Below, piece after piece: positions 21,741 through 33,300 of a stretch of DNA of 64,000 nt. Source of the stretch: Megaleporinus macrocephalus (taxonomy: Eukaryota; Chordata; Actinopteri; Characiformes; Anostomidae); contig CM038720.1 of assembly GCA_021613375.1 (NCBI GenBank), forward strand, positions 12,476,962 through 12,540,961, read 5' to 3'. The notes beneath the pieces are model-generated. The model did not search any database. It had not been told where the DNA came from and saw only the letters and a list, made by a program, of their open reading frames with translations. A program made the position numbers and the translations under genes. How positions within the stretch are numbered: position 1 is the first letter of the stretch; every line of letters starts with the position of its first letter.

Positions 21741-22531
21741 CATTTTTTCAGAACGACCAGAAAGTTGCATACCTTTTAGGTAGAACATCAGAGATTCAAA
21801 TAATGTAAATACTAAAATACATGCATTCTATAGCAGCTTTAAGACTATTGGTCAGTTTGTTAATAGGTCGTGTGGATTGTGTATGGCTAGCAAACTGGGG
21901 AAAGCCTACAAATATATGCTGGTCGAGAGATCTCTAGTGGTCGGGGCCCCCGGGCCAATGTCCAGTAGGCCTGGTTTATGTGAATTCTTGTGAAATGAAG
22001 CAGAAATATGTCTAACAAGTCGTTTGTATTCCACACTAAAGGTTCATGCTGAAGCTAATAATAATGCATGCGCTGCGTGAAGCAGGTGTTGTCATTAAAT
22101 TATTTCTGAGCAGGATCACATTCGAATAGCAAACAACTCAGGTGCCCTAACCTCAGCCTTCCAAAGGCAGCCTTTCTCCCCAGGCTGGCATGATGTGCGG
22201 AACATTTTGAAACGCCCCTGATGCATCTAGAGAACGGAGTCACATGAAAATTTAAGCCAGACTACATAAGGTGGGTGAACTTTCTGGAAGCCAGCGCAGT
22301 CCTGACTGGGTGGAGGCCTGGACTTAAAATGTGGGCCTCTGCAGAATGAGGTAGGCATGGTAATGAGGACAAGCATGGTGTTACATGTCTATTAGTGTTA
22401 TTACGAACACTGTTCTGGTATCAGGTTTGGGATATAGTGTATTTAAAAATATGTATCCAGAATACAAAAACAATGTAAAAAATGATGACCTGCTCTTTAA
22501 CAGGGCTGCAAAAATCTAAATTTCAAACTTT
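21741..22531. other. Unclassified DNA
   Basis: No gene or bounded repeat recognised. Contains a GC-richer part near 21940-21970 and ordinary mixed sequence. Confidence 0.45.
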
Positions 22532-22770
22532 GTTCTGAAAATCAAGACAAAACGAGTAAGTGTTATATTTTAATAAGTGGAAAAATAACTTTTTTTAATA
22601 AAACATAAGTGAAATTCTTTAAGGTTAGGAAAAAAGCATGTCTGTTGTACACTTATTTCAAAACCAATTTGCATTAATAACCACCATCTGGCAACCCCGA
22701 TATGGCTCTGTTTCTGGTGAACTTGTCAGAGAATAGGGGGGAGGATTCAAAGCCATGTTGGATTTAACTG
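22532..22770 (+). repeat. Direct repeat B2
   Basis: Second copy of 20224-20465, with small indels (for example an extra GGGGGGA near 22737). Confidence 0.85.
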
Positions 22771-22868
22771 CCAGTGCAGTTTGAATAATAATTGTCTGAC
22801 AGCTTTGGAAAAAGTCAGGCAACCACCATGATCTCCTTTTATACTCGCACCTGAGAGCCCGCTAGCTA

Positions 22869-23402
22869 CCCTTACCAAAAAGTTTATTCACGCGTACCTG
22901 TTTAAACTAAAAAGAAGTTAGTGTGCTTTCAGTTTATTTGTGTATGTATTTTTCAATGATGTACTAAACACAATTATACTGAGGTATAAGTATATCCTCT
23001 GGCTTGCTCTAGGCGGGGCTTGGACCCGAATACCCTTAGGGTTTTCTCCAACAGCCCAAAGACATACAGTCAGATGAACTGAAACTGCAAAATAGCCCCT
23101 AGAAGTAAGTATGTCTGACTGAATGAATGAATGATTAAACTAGTAAACTAATACCTTTAAGTACACTTTTAGTGTAAAAAATGTAAACTAATTTTGAACC
23201 CAAAGTTCATTCAAAAAAATTTACATTCATCATACTTAAAAGTGGGCCAACTTAGCTCCAAGAAGTATTTAAATAGTGGAACAATTAAGTATACTACCTG
23301 TACCTTAATATTGCAGTACTTACTACATAAAGTACACTTATGAAATATACTTCAACTTTACTGAATAAAAGTAACCTAAAGTATACTTATTTTTTGTAAG
23401 GG
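22869..23402 (+). mobile_element. CCCTTAC miniature transposon, copy 3, with nested L2-like piece
   Basis: Ends CCCTTACC and TTTTTTGTAAGGG. Flanks are GCTA on the left and TAGG on the right, which allows a TA duplication. The middle is replaced by an L2-like fragment (about 22992-23125: TAGGCGGGGCTTGGACCCGA, CAACAGCCCAAAGACATAC), so the element was itself an insertion target. Confidence 0.78.
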
Positions 23403-24733
23403 TAGGTAGAAATCTGGAGAAGTGAGAAACTTGTGCTGCTTATGCTACTGAAGCTCGTAAATCTGAATTTCCCGCCTCTGACTAGGAAACATCAAAGAAA
23501 ATTGTCCTTTAACTGGGAATTCAAGAACTTGGAATGTTGTTCTTAATTCTGAGCTTAGTGTACAACGTCAATTCAACAAGGCTGTTCACCTGTCGATAGA
23601 TCAAGTCATATGAACAATCTGTAGTTGGTGTCATATCTTACCCATATACGAAACTATAAGGAATCTATAAGGAATTTTCTCTATAAAACAAATAAATAGA
23701 TTTTTGAAAACTGCCTTGCATCCTGTGGTGATCAATAATGTTCCACAGACATCACATACTCATATAAGGATTTAAGAGTTTGTGGTTCTATATAGAACCT
23801 TTTTGGTGCTAAAGAACCCTTGAAGAACCATATTTTATGTGCTACAGTAGCACATTTCACCAGAACAGATGACTCTTTTTCATTTTTCTTAGTGATGCCA
23901 AATTGATGCTCAGCAGCATTTAGCATTACTAGCATTAGCTTGCACGTAGCAATACGAGCACACAATTCAGATGATCATAATTCAGTGATATATGCGAGAG
24001 AGATGTACACAGGACCAAAGATTTCATTGACAATGTTAATGTACTCCAGGCTGTGATAGACGCAAAGGATGTCACCCCACTGCATTGCTATGGTGCGAAC
24101 AGCAGCTGGAGGGCCAGAAGTGATCTTCCACTTATGGGGGCGCTGTTATACACTTTTAAAATGCCTGTGGATTACATTGTATATAGTGGCTTAAAATCAG
24201 TTTAACCAAGAAATCACAAGAAGCTTCTATCGTGTACCAGTTTTTGTTCATGACTGAGAAAATGCGAGAAAATGGCAATGAAAATGACTAGCGAGCATCT
24301 GTCTGTGGTCAGGACGAGCCTGAATGAGTTTCCTGTTCGAGTTCCGTGTTTCCAGTTTGTAATCATTGATGTTTCTTGTAGCTGTTGTTTTAAATCTATC
24401 ACCAGTGCGCAATCACGGCCCCCACAGACCAACTATTTACAACATATTACTCACAATGACCGTGAAGTCAACTTTTATTTGCTGATTTTCTTGTTACACC
24501 CTAAATGTTTTAGCTGACGCAAGAATGTTGGCTAACTGCCGCACTGTTTAAAGGGGAACGGGAATTAAAGCTGACTTTGTGCGGTCCGTAGAACAGAGTA
24601 TTGTATCGTGTACAGTTGATGTGAGGGTGAGCACTGGTGATAGATTTAAAACATACATTACGTTATGTTACGTTATGTTATGTTATGTTGAGAGGTGGTG
24701 GAGTTGAATGTTCGTTGCTGGTTGATCCAGAGA
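23403..24733. other. Unclassified DNA with short repeats
   Basis: Near 23785-23830 the text GGTTCTATATAGAACC then TTTTTGGTGCTAAAGAACC belongs to a common fish repeat, with a relative at about 49320-49360. A short (GTTAT)n lies at 24660-24690. No gene was recognised. Confidence 0.45.
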
Positions 24734-25711
24734 ACTACGGTGGCTGAAAAGACCCAACGTGCTGCAAATTCACAAACACTGCAAACAGAAAACACTTTCG
24801 TCAAAATGGCAACACAAATTCACGAGCGCACTGCAAAAACCGTCCACAACACAACGGAAGTGTTATCTGAGGACACTTAAAGGACATGGGACCACATACG
24901 ACGACGCAATGTAAACAGAAACACACGGAGCTGCGGTAGCGTCTTATGAGAAGTAAGTATGGCTATATTTGCTAACTATCCAGACTTACTTCTCATTACA
25001 CGCTAGTGATGGCCAGATCAAGCCTCTTGAAGCGTTGAAGCGTTTATTGTTAAAAAAATGGTTTATTACTCAAAGCTTTTTGTGCACACGAAGCCCCCTG
25101 CTGGCTAAAACTTTTATTGTCATTTCAACTATTTGCAACTTTGTCAGCATGGAAACAAGTATATACATAAAACACCTTAATTTCATTTTCTGTGGTTCAT
25201 TCATCTGTTCATCTGACCTGTAAAAACTTCCCAGTATGATTTCAGTCAGTAAATAAATCCAATAGTACGTGAAATATTAATGTTAAAACTGTTGCAGTGG
25301 TTTTAGAAGATGGGACAGTGATTGTGGGGTGATGATGGCTTTAATTTTTATTAAGAAACAATAAATCACGGCAATACTTGAACCACGTCCTGAGCCAACA
25401 AGTCCTTAACGAAGCAAGCCTTGATACACGCTTCATAAACGAGTTTCTGGATTTCTCTACACAAGCTCCGAAGCATCAGTATCATTTGCCCATCACTATT
25501 AGACGCTACCGCAGCTCAGCGTGGTTCTGTTTACATTGCGTCATCGTATGTGGTCCCACGTCCTTTAAGTGTCCTCTGGAAACACTTCTGTTGTGTTATT
25601 GCAGTGCGTTTGTTAAATGTAGTGTCCATGTTGCCGTTTTGATGAAAGTGTTTTCTGTTTGCAGGGCGTTTGTGAATCAGCAGCATGTTGAGTCTTCTTG
25701 GCCACCGTAGT
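24734..25711. mobile_element. Fold-back hairpin element, later split by a hAT-like insertion
   Basis: The left arm 24734-24958 (from ACTACGGTGG to AGAAGTAAGT) is complementary to the right arm, now in two parts: 24984-25003 and about 25499-25711. Removing the insertion and one target copy leaves arms of roughly 225 bp around a 25-base loop (24959-24983). Arm divergence is modest, for example GACGACGCAATGTAAACAG against GATGACGCAATGTAAACAG. No coding sequence is present. Confidence 0.88.
25004..25498. mobile_element. hAT-like miniature element nested in the fold-back
   Basis: 495 bp with imperfect inverted ends TAGTGATGGCCAGAT and ATTTGCCCATCACTA. It is flanked by 8-base copies TTACACGC and TTAGACGC, differing at one base, the target length of hAT transposons. 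It sits in the right arm of the hairpin, so it came later. Confidence 0.8.
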
Positions 25712-26111
25712 GAACAGTAAAAGAAAATCAAACCACAGACACTGTGGAGCACCTAGGTACCGAGGTCAACCGACCACTAACAAACAGTTTTGTACATGTT
25801 TAGTTAATTTTTTTGAGAAGAGCGTCGTCTAGACAAGAAGGTAGTTCTTATATCTGCTGCTTGGATAGCAGCTAGTCTTTCAGTTCAGTTACAAATTGCT
25901 CTTCATAACATCAGGATCACGTGCAGCATATGTTGTGATTTCGCGTCTGTATCTTCCTCTCGAAATATCATGTAAACCAGAGCAGTACGGGCTCCTCGTC
26001 TCTATCTCCTCCATTCTGTTACTGCACTTACTGCCCTGCATGTGGAATTTGAACATCACTGGAATGATGTGAGAAAAAACAAGCTATTTTTCAACTAAGA
26101 CTTGAACTAAG
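25712..26111. other. Unclassified DNA
   Basis: No gene or bounded repeat was seen. Confidence 0.45.
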
Positions 26112-26395
26112 ACTTCCCTTCTGAAAAATATGTATATTAAACCTAAGCCTAATTTTCATACACTTAGGTAAAGTTGAAGAATATTTCCAAAGTATACTTC
26201 ATGTTGTATACTAATATCTTTGTACCAGTATTAACTTGTAAGTGTACTATTTAAAAACTTCTTGGGATAAATTGGACCACTTTTGAGTTTATGTAAGTAT
26301 ACTTTAATTGTAAGAGTAGTAAACTTTTAGTACACAACTAGTTTACATATTTGTTTATTACAATAAAGTAAGCTTATAGGTTTAGTGTTAGTTCA
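26112..26395 (-). mobile_element. CCCTTAC miniature transposon, partial inverse copy
   Basis: AAAAACTTCTTGGGATAAAT, TAAGAGTAGTAAAC and CACAACTAGTTTACATAT match the reverse complement of 7836-8585 in order. Only about half the element remains. Confidence 0.72.
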
Positions 26396-26521
26396 CTCTT
26401 GCATTAATTCATCTTCTAAGCTGCTTATCACACAGGCACTGACACACATACTCCCACCTAGGGGGCTATTTATCTTCTCCGATTCACAGAAGATTTCTTA
26501 TGCTGTACATTTTATGCAGTC

Positions 26522-26526
<5 letters not shown>

Positions 26527-26605
<79 letters not shown>
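26527..26605. repeat. (AT)n microsatellite
   Basis: About 39 uninterrupted AT repeats. Confidence 0.99.
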
Positions 26606-26609
<4 letters not shown>

Positions 26610-28775
26610 GAATGGGTTTGATTCAGATCTATGTAGGCAAAACTGTTTGGGAAAATGCACTGCTGGCGACAAATTTAGTCCCTATGCAGCATAACTGAGA
26701 AGATTAGGTTCTGCAGGCTGAACTGACCTCTATCTACCTTCGATTGCTCTGTGAGCATAGCAACCCTTCCACTGAATCAAGCCACTGATGGAGTCCAGGA
26801 ATTTTACACAGCTGAAGTGCCAACCATACTCGCGGGCTGTGCCAAATCGGAAGGAGTGCGCATTGAGTCCGGTGTGCAGAGCTGGCAGCTGCATGCTGCT
26901 TGTGAGAAGCTGGCATTTGGCTTGATGAGCGTTTGTTTTCGTTACAGGAGTTCCGAAAAGTGGTAAACACATCGGTTATTCTAACGGCTCTTTCCCGTTA
27001 ATGAATATTTGTCAAATATTTGGAATTCTGCGAACGTTTTGAGACATGGCACAGTAGAAGACAGAGGATTTGGGTGGATGAATCTGCAGCTTTTATCTAA
27101 AGAAGAGCTGAGCTTAAATGGTCTGAGGATTCCATCTGTGGCGGATTAGAACAAAACACTAAGACCAGCTCCAAATTTCAGCACGTTGGAGAGACTCGGC
27201 AAACAGGAGAGGCAAAAAGGAAAGCGTGGTTCTAGGAATGCATGAACACAACACACATTTTGTACTTCAAATCGGGATTCAGAGCAATTCGGCATGCTTG
27301 TTATTTCCAAATCTAGGAATAACGTGGAGTAAAGATATTTCACATGCAGCTGATTACGTATTCCACTCGACCTACTACAGTATCAGCAGCTCGTGGCAGA
27401 TGGCTTTGCGTCGCCTTTTTAAAACCAGCTGTAAATTTGTGTGAGCGTCTCAAAAGACGTGTTGTTGAGAGACTTCCCTCAACAGTGGCAGCTGTCGCAG
27501 TGGTGAGATAGAGGCACGAGCATCAAACGCATGCTGAGGAGTGTTTAACGTCAGAATAACACCTTTCTATCATTTTAAAACTGAGCGTTTTAAAAAACAA
27601 GGCCGAAATATAATAGCACCTATAAGAGAACTGTCTGGGCATGGCCTAATATTAAGGTTGACAGGCATCCATCCCAGACTCACAGCCTGCTACACCACTG
27701 AAGCAGAGCTAAACCTGACTATACAATCAGGGCCAAAGGGGTAAAACAGGCTCTAAATAGGCATGTGGGGCTGTAGACCCTGTGACCTTGCTGTGACCTT
27801 GGCTCACTAAAACATTATCCAGCTTTTATATGGGGCCACCTTAAAGAGTTTAAAGTTCTTATTTACTTTACTGCTGGGTGTGCATCCAGGGAACGCTTAT
27901 GTGGATGATAGTGTGGATGAATAAGTGGTCAACTTGAGGCTCATTGAAGCCCTCATGCAACTTTAGTTGCTTGAAACCTACATGAAAGTGCACTGCACTG
28001 ATGTAAAGGATCCTGCAACTTATTTGAAACCCAGCCGCAACTGTTGCAAGTATCTTATCTTCATGAAACAAGTTTCAAGAAACAGCAGCATCACATGATC
28101 AAATCGAGTGATACTGTTACGTACTTTTAATTGATTTCACCAAATAATTGGACAAGAAATTAAAACAGAAGATGGTCATGTTACTGTCAAGTTGCATGGA
28201 AATTATGTTGCAGTCTCACAAGCCTGCAATTAGTGGGCGGGCCTAGTGGTAGTTTGATGCATATTTGATGGCACAGTCTTAGTAAATCAAAAGTCAAATT
28301 CAGATTGATTGCGATAGCATGTTGGAGTCGCATCAGGGAGCATCCATACAACTGGCCTCGTGTTGATGAAAACGCCCATCATTCTTATCTGGCCACAAAA
28401 ATCAGACATTTGGATTTGGCACTGAGAAGCACAGGACGAGCCGTTGTCTTTCCTCCGTTTCTTCTCTCCTCCCTCCGATCTGCCAACAAAGGAAGGCAAA
28501 GTGACAGTGACATCTCTGAAATGTTGTCGACATTGAGTGACATGTCTGAGAGGTTGATGGTGGAACATTTAATCCTTCTGTCTGTTGCCCTCCACACCCC
28601 ATCATCACTGTCATTTTGTGAAACATTGCTTCACCAGGATTTTCTACAATTTCCACTATTAAAGGCACCATGTCATCATTCTTTTTGGAACAGAAGAGTT
28701 TGATGCGGTATGGAAACATGGTAAAAGTTTCAAAACTTACTGTTTACTCCCCAGTTGATACATTTCACATATATA
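26606..28775. other. Unclassified DNA, no gene recognised
   Basis: A 2.2-kb stretch with few recognisable repeats. A frame of 132 codons on the plus strand at 28305-28703 and overlapping minus-strand frames show no family motif. Near 28776-28800 the text ACAGTGTTGTGAGTATTTGC resembles the end of another fish DNA transposon, probably truncated by the adjoining array. Confidence 0.45.
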
Positions 28776-28823
28776 CAGTGTTGTGAGTATTTGCCCCATT
28801 ACAGATTTCTTTTATTTTTTATG

Positions 28824-30730
28824 TACACTACCTGTCAGGTTTTAGAGCAGTACTAAAACGTTTGGCTGGTAGAGTACTAAAACGTTTTGGCTGGTAGTGA
28901 TCTAAAACGTTTGACTGGTAGTGTACTAAAACGTTTGGCTGGTAGAGTACTAAAACGTTTGGCTGGTAGTGATCTAAAACGTTTGGCTGGTAGTGTACTA
29001 AAACGTTTGCCTGGTAGTGTACTAAAACATTTGGCTGGTAGTGTTCTGAAATGTTAGACTGGTAGTGTACTAAAACGTGAGACTGGTAGTGTTCTAAAAC
29101 GTGAGACTGGTAGTGTTCTAAAACGTGTGACTGGTAGTGTTCTAAAATGTTTGGCTGGTAGTGTACTAAAACGTTTGGCTGGTAGTGTACTAAAACGTTT
29201 GGCTGGTAGTGTACTAAAATGTTTGACTGGTAGTGTACTAAAACGTTTGACTGGTAGTGATCTGAAATGTTAGACTGGTAGTGTACTAAAACGTGAGACT
29301 GGTAGTGTTCTAAAACGTGAGACTGGTAGTGTTCTAAAACGTGTGACTGGTAGTGTTCTAAAATGTTTGGCTGGTAGTGTACTAAAACGTTTGGCTGGTA
29401 GTGTACTAAAATGTTTGACTGGTAGTGTACTAAAACGTTTGACTGGTAGTGATCTAAAACATTTGGCTGGTAGTGTACTAAAACGTTTGGCTGGTAGTGT
29501 ATCTAAAATGTTTGACTGGTAGTGTACTAAAACGTTTGGCTGGTAGTGTATCTAAAATGTTTGGCTGGTAGTGTACTAAAACGTTTGACTGGTAGTGTTC
29601 TAAAATGTTAGACTGGTAGTGTACTAAAACGTGAGACTGGTAGTGTTCTAAAACGTGAGACTGGTAGTGTTCTAAAACGTGTGACTGGTAGTGTTCTAAA
29701 ATGTTTGGCTGGTAGTGTACTAAAACGTTTGGCTGGTAGTGTACTAAAACGTTTGGCTGGTAGTGTACTAAAATGTTTGACTGGTAGTGTACTAAAACGT
29801 TTGGCTGGTAGTGATCTAAAACATTTGGCTGGTAGTGTACTAAAACGTTTGGCTGGTAGTGTATCTAAAATGTTTGACTGGTAGTGTACTAAAACGTTTG
29901 GCTGGTAGTGTATCTAAAATGTTTGGCTGGTAGTGTACTAAAACGTTTGACTGGTAGTGTTCTAAAATGTTTAACTGGTAGTGTTCTAAAATGTTTAACT
30001 GGTAGTGTTTTAAAATGTTTGACTGGTAGTGTACTAAAATGTTAGACTGGTAGTGTTCTAAAATGTTTAACTGGTAGTGTTCTAAAATGTTTGGCTGGTA
30101 GTGTACCAAAATGTTTGGCTGGTAGTGTACTAAAATGTTTGACTGGTAGTGTTCTAAAATGTTTGGCTGGTAGTGTACTAAAACGTTTGACTGGTAGTGT
30201 TCTAAAATGTTTAACTGGTAGTGTACTAAAACGTTTGACTGGTAGTGTTCTAAAATGTTTAACTGGTAGTGTTCTAAAATGTTTGGCTGGTAGTGTACTA
30301 AAACGTTTGACTGGTAGTGATATAAAACGTTTGGCTGGTAGTGTACTAAAACGTATGGCTGGTAGTGTACTAAAACGTTTGACTGGTAGTGTATCTAAAA
30401 CGTTTGGCTGGTAGTGTACTAAAACGTGTGACTGGTAGTGTACTAAAACGTTTGGCTGGTAGTGTACTAAAACGTTTGGCTGGTAGTGTACTAAAACGTT
30501 TGGCTGGTAGTGTACTAAAACGTTTGGCTGATAGTGTACTAAAACGTTTGGCTGGTAGTGTACTAAAACGTGTGACTGGTAGTGTACTAAAACGTTTGGC
30601 TGGTAGTGTACTAAAACGTTTGGCTGGTAGTGTACTAAAATGTTTGGCTGGTAGTGTACTAAAACGTTTGGCTGGTAGTGTACTAAAATGTTTGTCAGAT
30701 AGTGTACTAAAACGTTTGACTGGTAGTGTA
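28824..30730. repeat. 24-bp minisatellite, about 78 copies, apparently seeded by a Tc1-like terminus
   Basis: Unit CTGGTAGTGTACTAAAACGT plus TTGG, 24 bp; variants have GTGTTC, GTGATC, AAATG, GTGAGA, and a 25-bp form with GTGTATC. The complement reads ACACTACCAGTCAAACG, like the ends of Tc1-like elements. The left boundary is a TIR-like TACACTACCTGTCA facing a second across a 7-base centre (GTTTTAGAGCAGTACTAAAAC); the right boundary ends in GGTAGTGTA. Both edges carry TA. The 24-bp period gives spurious open frames of GSVLKRLA repeats. Confidence 0.95.
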
Positions 30731-31179
30731 CTAAATACTAAACATATATAAATATATGTCCAAAGAAAGACAAGTGTCTCTGAATTGACAACTTTACAGA
30801 AAAGGATAGAAACTGTCTTTACTTCTTTTATGTAATTAAATGGAAGCAGAAGTTATTTTCGAGCATTTCTATTTGTCCATTCATCATCAAATTTGTACAC
30901 CTTGTAAAATGCAGCTGTCAAGTTGAAATGAAGTAGAAAAATAAAAATGAACAAAAATTAGACATATTGTTTTCTGTGAACAGTGACAAAATTTCATCTA
31001 AGTCACAATGTTCCCTGCGTTTTACTTGATGTCAAAGCCACAGTGGTGTCAGAACTGGGCTCGACCCCTACATCGAGAAACAGTCAACACATACAGCGCT
31101 CAGCGTGTCTCCTGTATCTCTACTTAGATGGTGTTGAGCCTTTCATCCAGTTCTTTAATGTCCAGAACCTGCACAGGAC
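30731..31179. other. Mixed DNA with a dispersed repeat
   Basis: 30835-30965 (GAGCATTTCTATTTGTCCAT, TCATCATCAAA, AATAAAAATGAACAAAAATT) belongs to the family at 20.1, 37.05 and 50.95 kb. The rest is unclassified. Confidence 0.55.
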
Positions 31180-31525
31180 CCCCACAGAGCAGGTACTATT
31201 AGGGAGGTAGATCATTCTCAGCACTGCAGTCACACTGGTTAGACTGTTGGTGTGTTAGTGTGTGTTGTGCAAGTATGAGTGGATCAGACACAGCAGTGCT
31301 GTTGGTTGGAGTTTTTAAACACCTCAGTGTCACTGCTGGACTGAGAATAGCCCACCAATCAGCAACATCCAGCCAACAGTGTCCTGTGGACAGCGCCCTG
31401 TGACCACTGATGAAGGACTGGCGGAACACAAACAGATGAGCTATCATCTCTGACTTTACATATGCACAGTGGACCAGCAAGGTAGGAGTGTCTATTAGAG
31501 TGGATGATGATTGGACATAGTGTGT
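31180..31525 (+). repeat. Dispersed teleost repeat (GAGTGGATCAGACACAGCAG family), copy 1
   Basis: Contains TCATTCTCAGCACTGCAGTC, GTGTTAGTGTGTGTTGTGC, GAGTGGATCAGACACAGCAG and TTTTTAAACACCTCAGTGTC. A shorter copy lies at 48745-48930. It is a familiar high-copy fish repeat; its class is not fixed here. Confidence 0.75.
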
Positions 31526-32164
31526 GTGTGTGTTCATGGGGACAAAGGACATTCTGTTACCTAGTAAATGTGCCTGGACTTCGTCTAGACTTTTGAAAGC
31601 AGCTTGTTTGGTGGTGGCTGCACATGAGGAGTGGCCATGCGAGCCTAGAGCACCACCATGTTTATCATGTGTTCTTCCTCTACACCAAATTGTTTTCTGC
31701 TTTTATTCTTGACACTGAAAAAGAAATAAGTTGCGCATAACAGCAGATTTGTTTGGAAACAACATTCTGGTTTGAACGCCGCTGTATATTTATTGTCAAT
31801 ACAAATGTCATATGCATTAATTTGATTAATGACAAAAACATATGCACATAATGGTAGCTATTTTAATGTCTGTTTACACATGATAGACTTGTTTGTTGAA
31901 GCATCCTCAGTAATTATGTGCAAATGTTGACATTTTTAACTCTGGTTTCTATTGTATATGTAAGCAGAGTGTAGACAACTGTGGAAAAGCTTTCATCAGA
32001 TGTTGAACAGAAATTTATTTAGGGCTTTCTCTAGATTCATTCGAGCCAGGAACCATAAGGAAATAGTAATTTTAATACAGCTTATCAGGTCACTGATGTC
32101 TTTTAATACAGAAAAAGCACACAAATGTCATACAGTGCTCCTCACAAATATTTGCATCCCTGGT
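31526..32164. other. Unclassified DNA
   Basis: No gene seen. 31798-31838 repeats a piece of 6392-6435. ACAGTGCTCCTCACAAATAT at about 32133 resembles a DNA-transposon end. Confidence 0.45.
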
Positions 32165-32330
32165 TAAAGTTTATTTAAGATTTATTTTGATAGTGCCTTC
32201 ACAACAACATTTGGGTGCAGCCCCCAAAGAACCTAAATTAAAAAAACTCTCTCAGGTCAAGAGGAAAAAACCTTGAGAGGAACTAGACTCAAAAATGAGA
32301 ACCCATCCTCTTCTGGTCCACACCGGCTAG
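32165..32330 (+). repeat. Dispersed teleost repeat, short relative of 6490-6845
   Basis: TTTATTTTGATAGTGCCTTC, AAACCTTGAGAGGAACTAGA and GAGAACCCATCCTC match the same fish repeat family as 6490-6845. Confidence 0.6.
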
Positions 32331-32384
32331 CAAAACAATTACAAATAAAACAAGAATAAAATTGACTACATTTAGCGTGTCTCC

Positions 32385-32592
32385 TCACAGCAAGACAATC
32401 CAGGTTCGATTTATAGTCTGGGGCGTTCTGTGTGGAGTGTGCATGTTCTCCCCGTGCTTAAGTGGGTTTCTTCCGGGGACTCTGGTTTTCTACGACACCT
32501 CCAAACACGTGCATGTTAGGTTGAGCGGTCATTTTAAATTGCCTGTAGGTGTGAGTGTGTATTGGCCATGCGCTGGACTGGCGACCTGAATG
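32385..32592 (+). mobile_element. L2-like LINE 3' fragment, opposite orientation
   Basis: Reverse of the 6846-7168 text: TGTGTGGAGTGTGCATGTTC, AGTGGGTTTCTTCCGGGGAC, GTGAGTGTGTATTGGCC and CGCTGGACTGGCGACCTGA. Confidence 0.65.
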
Positions 32593-32814
32593 ATAAGGTG
32601 CCAGTGGTATGCAGTTGAGTTTTCCACGAGGCACTGGACAGCACGGAGCTTCATGATGGGCAAACTGGTCCAGAGTGCAGGCAAACAGGGACACACAGTC
32701 AAGGCACCCCTGATAAACATGAGCAAAACAGGCTGTAACAACATTCTTCATTGCTGATCCTTTTGGACTTTCATTCTTTGAGATATACAGATTTAAATAT
32801 AGCCTGAATCTTCT

Positions 32815-33300
32815 CATGCAAGAGATCTGGGACCATTCCTCCATACAGAAGCCCTCTAGATCCTTTAGAATCTGAGGTTCATGCTTGTGTAGTCTCCTGT
32901 TCAGCTCATCCAACACATTTTCCATGAGGTTATGTCAGGGGACTGGGAGGCCATGGCAAGAAAATCTAACCATGGCCCAGTTTAGGCTTCCTGGCTTGTG
33001 CGTAAACAGTAGGGAGGAGATGGGTGCAATGTTGTTCGGCACGGGAATAGAGTGCTGTGGGTCAGCATGGGCAGGATTAGGTAACCCCGTCCAAAGGCAT
33101 TGCATCAAAGAGGCCCATTATGGCAGAATATAGTATGACGTAACTGGATGAGGGTCTTGGAATGGGTCCACTGGGGAAAACTAGCATGCGTCTGATATGG
33201 CCTCTTGATGTTGTCTGAGGATGAACATTGTGGGCTCTATGCCAGATATTAACAACGTAAACCTCATTATATACCCCGTGATCAATAGACAGTCTCAAGT
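32815..33300 (-). pseudogene. Tc1/mariner transposase remnant (C-terminal part)
   Basis: The minus strand from 32925 reads MENVLDELNRRLHKHEPQIL and then EGFCMEEWSQI, the C-terminal signature of Tc1-like transposases after the catalytic glutamate of the DDE triad (the E in ENxxDEL). Upstream on the same strand (32930-33300) is further transposase-like sequence broken by stops and frameshifts. The open frame runs on into the neighbouring L2-like fragment, which is not part of the protein. No inverted ends were located. Confidence 0.78.

Noticed and set aside
28305..28703. 132-codon plus-strand frame
   Set aside because: Overlapping long frames exist on the other strand, no motif is recognisable and there are no splice or promoter signals. 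The REHPYNW stretch vaguely recalls MADF-type proteins, but not enough to support a call.
29681..30751. Frames of repeated GSVLKRLA residues
   Set aside because: They come from the 24-bp array (8 codons per unit). The amphipathic look is a by-product of the period.
32458..32925. A 155-codon minus-strand protein
   Set aside because: Only the first 35 or so residues are transposase-like. The rest runs into an L2-like noncoding fragment, so it is a chance fusion of two repeats.
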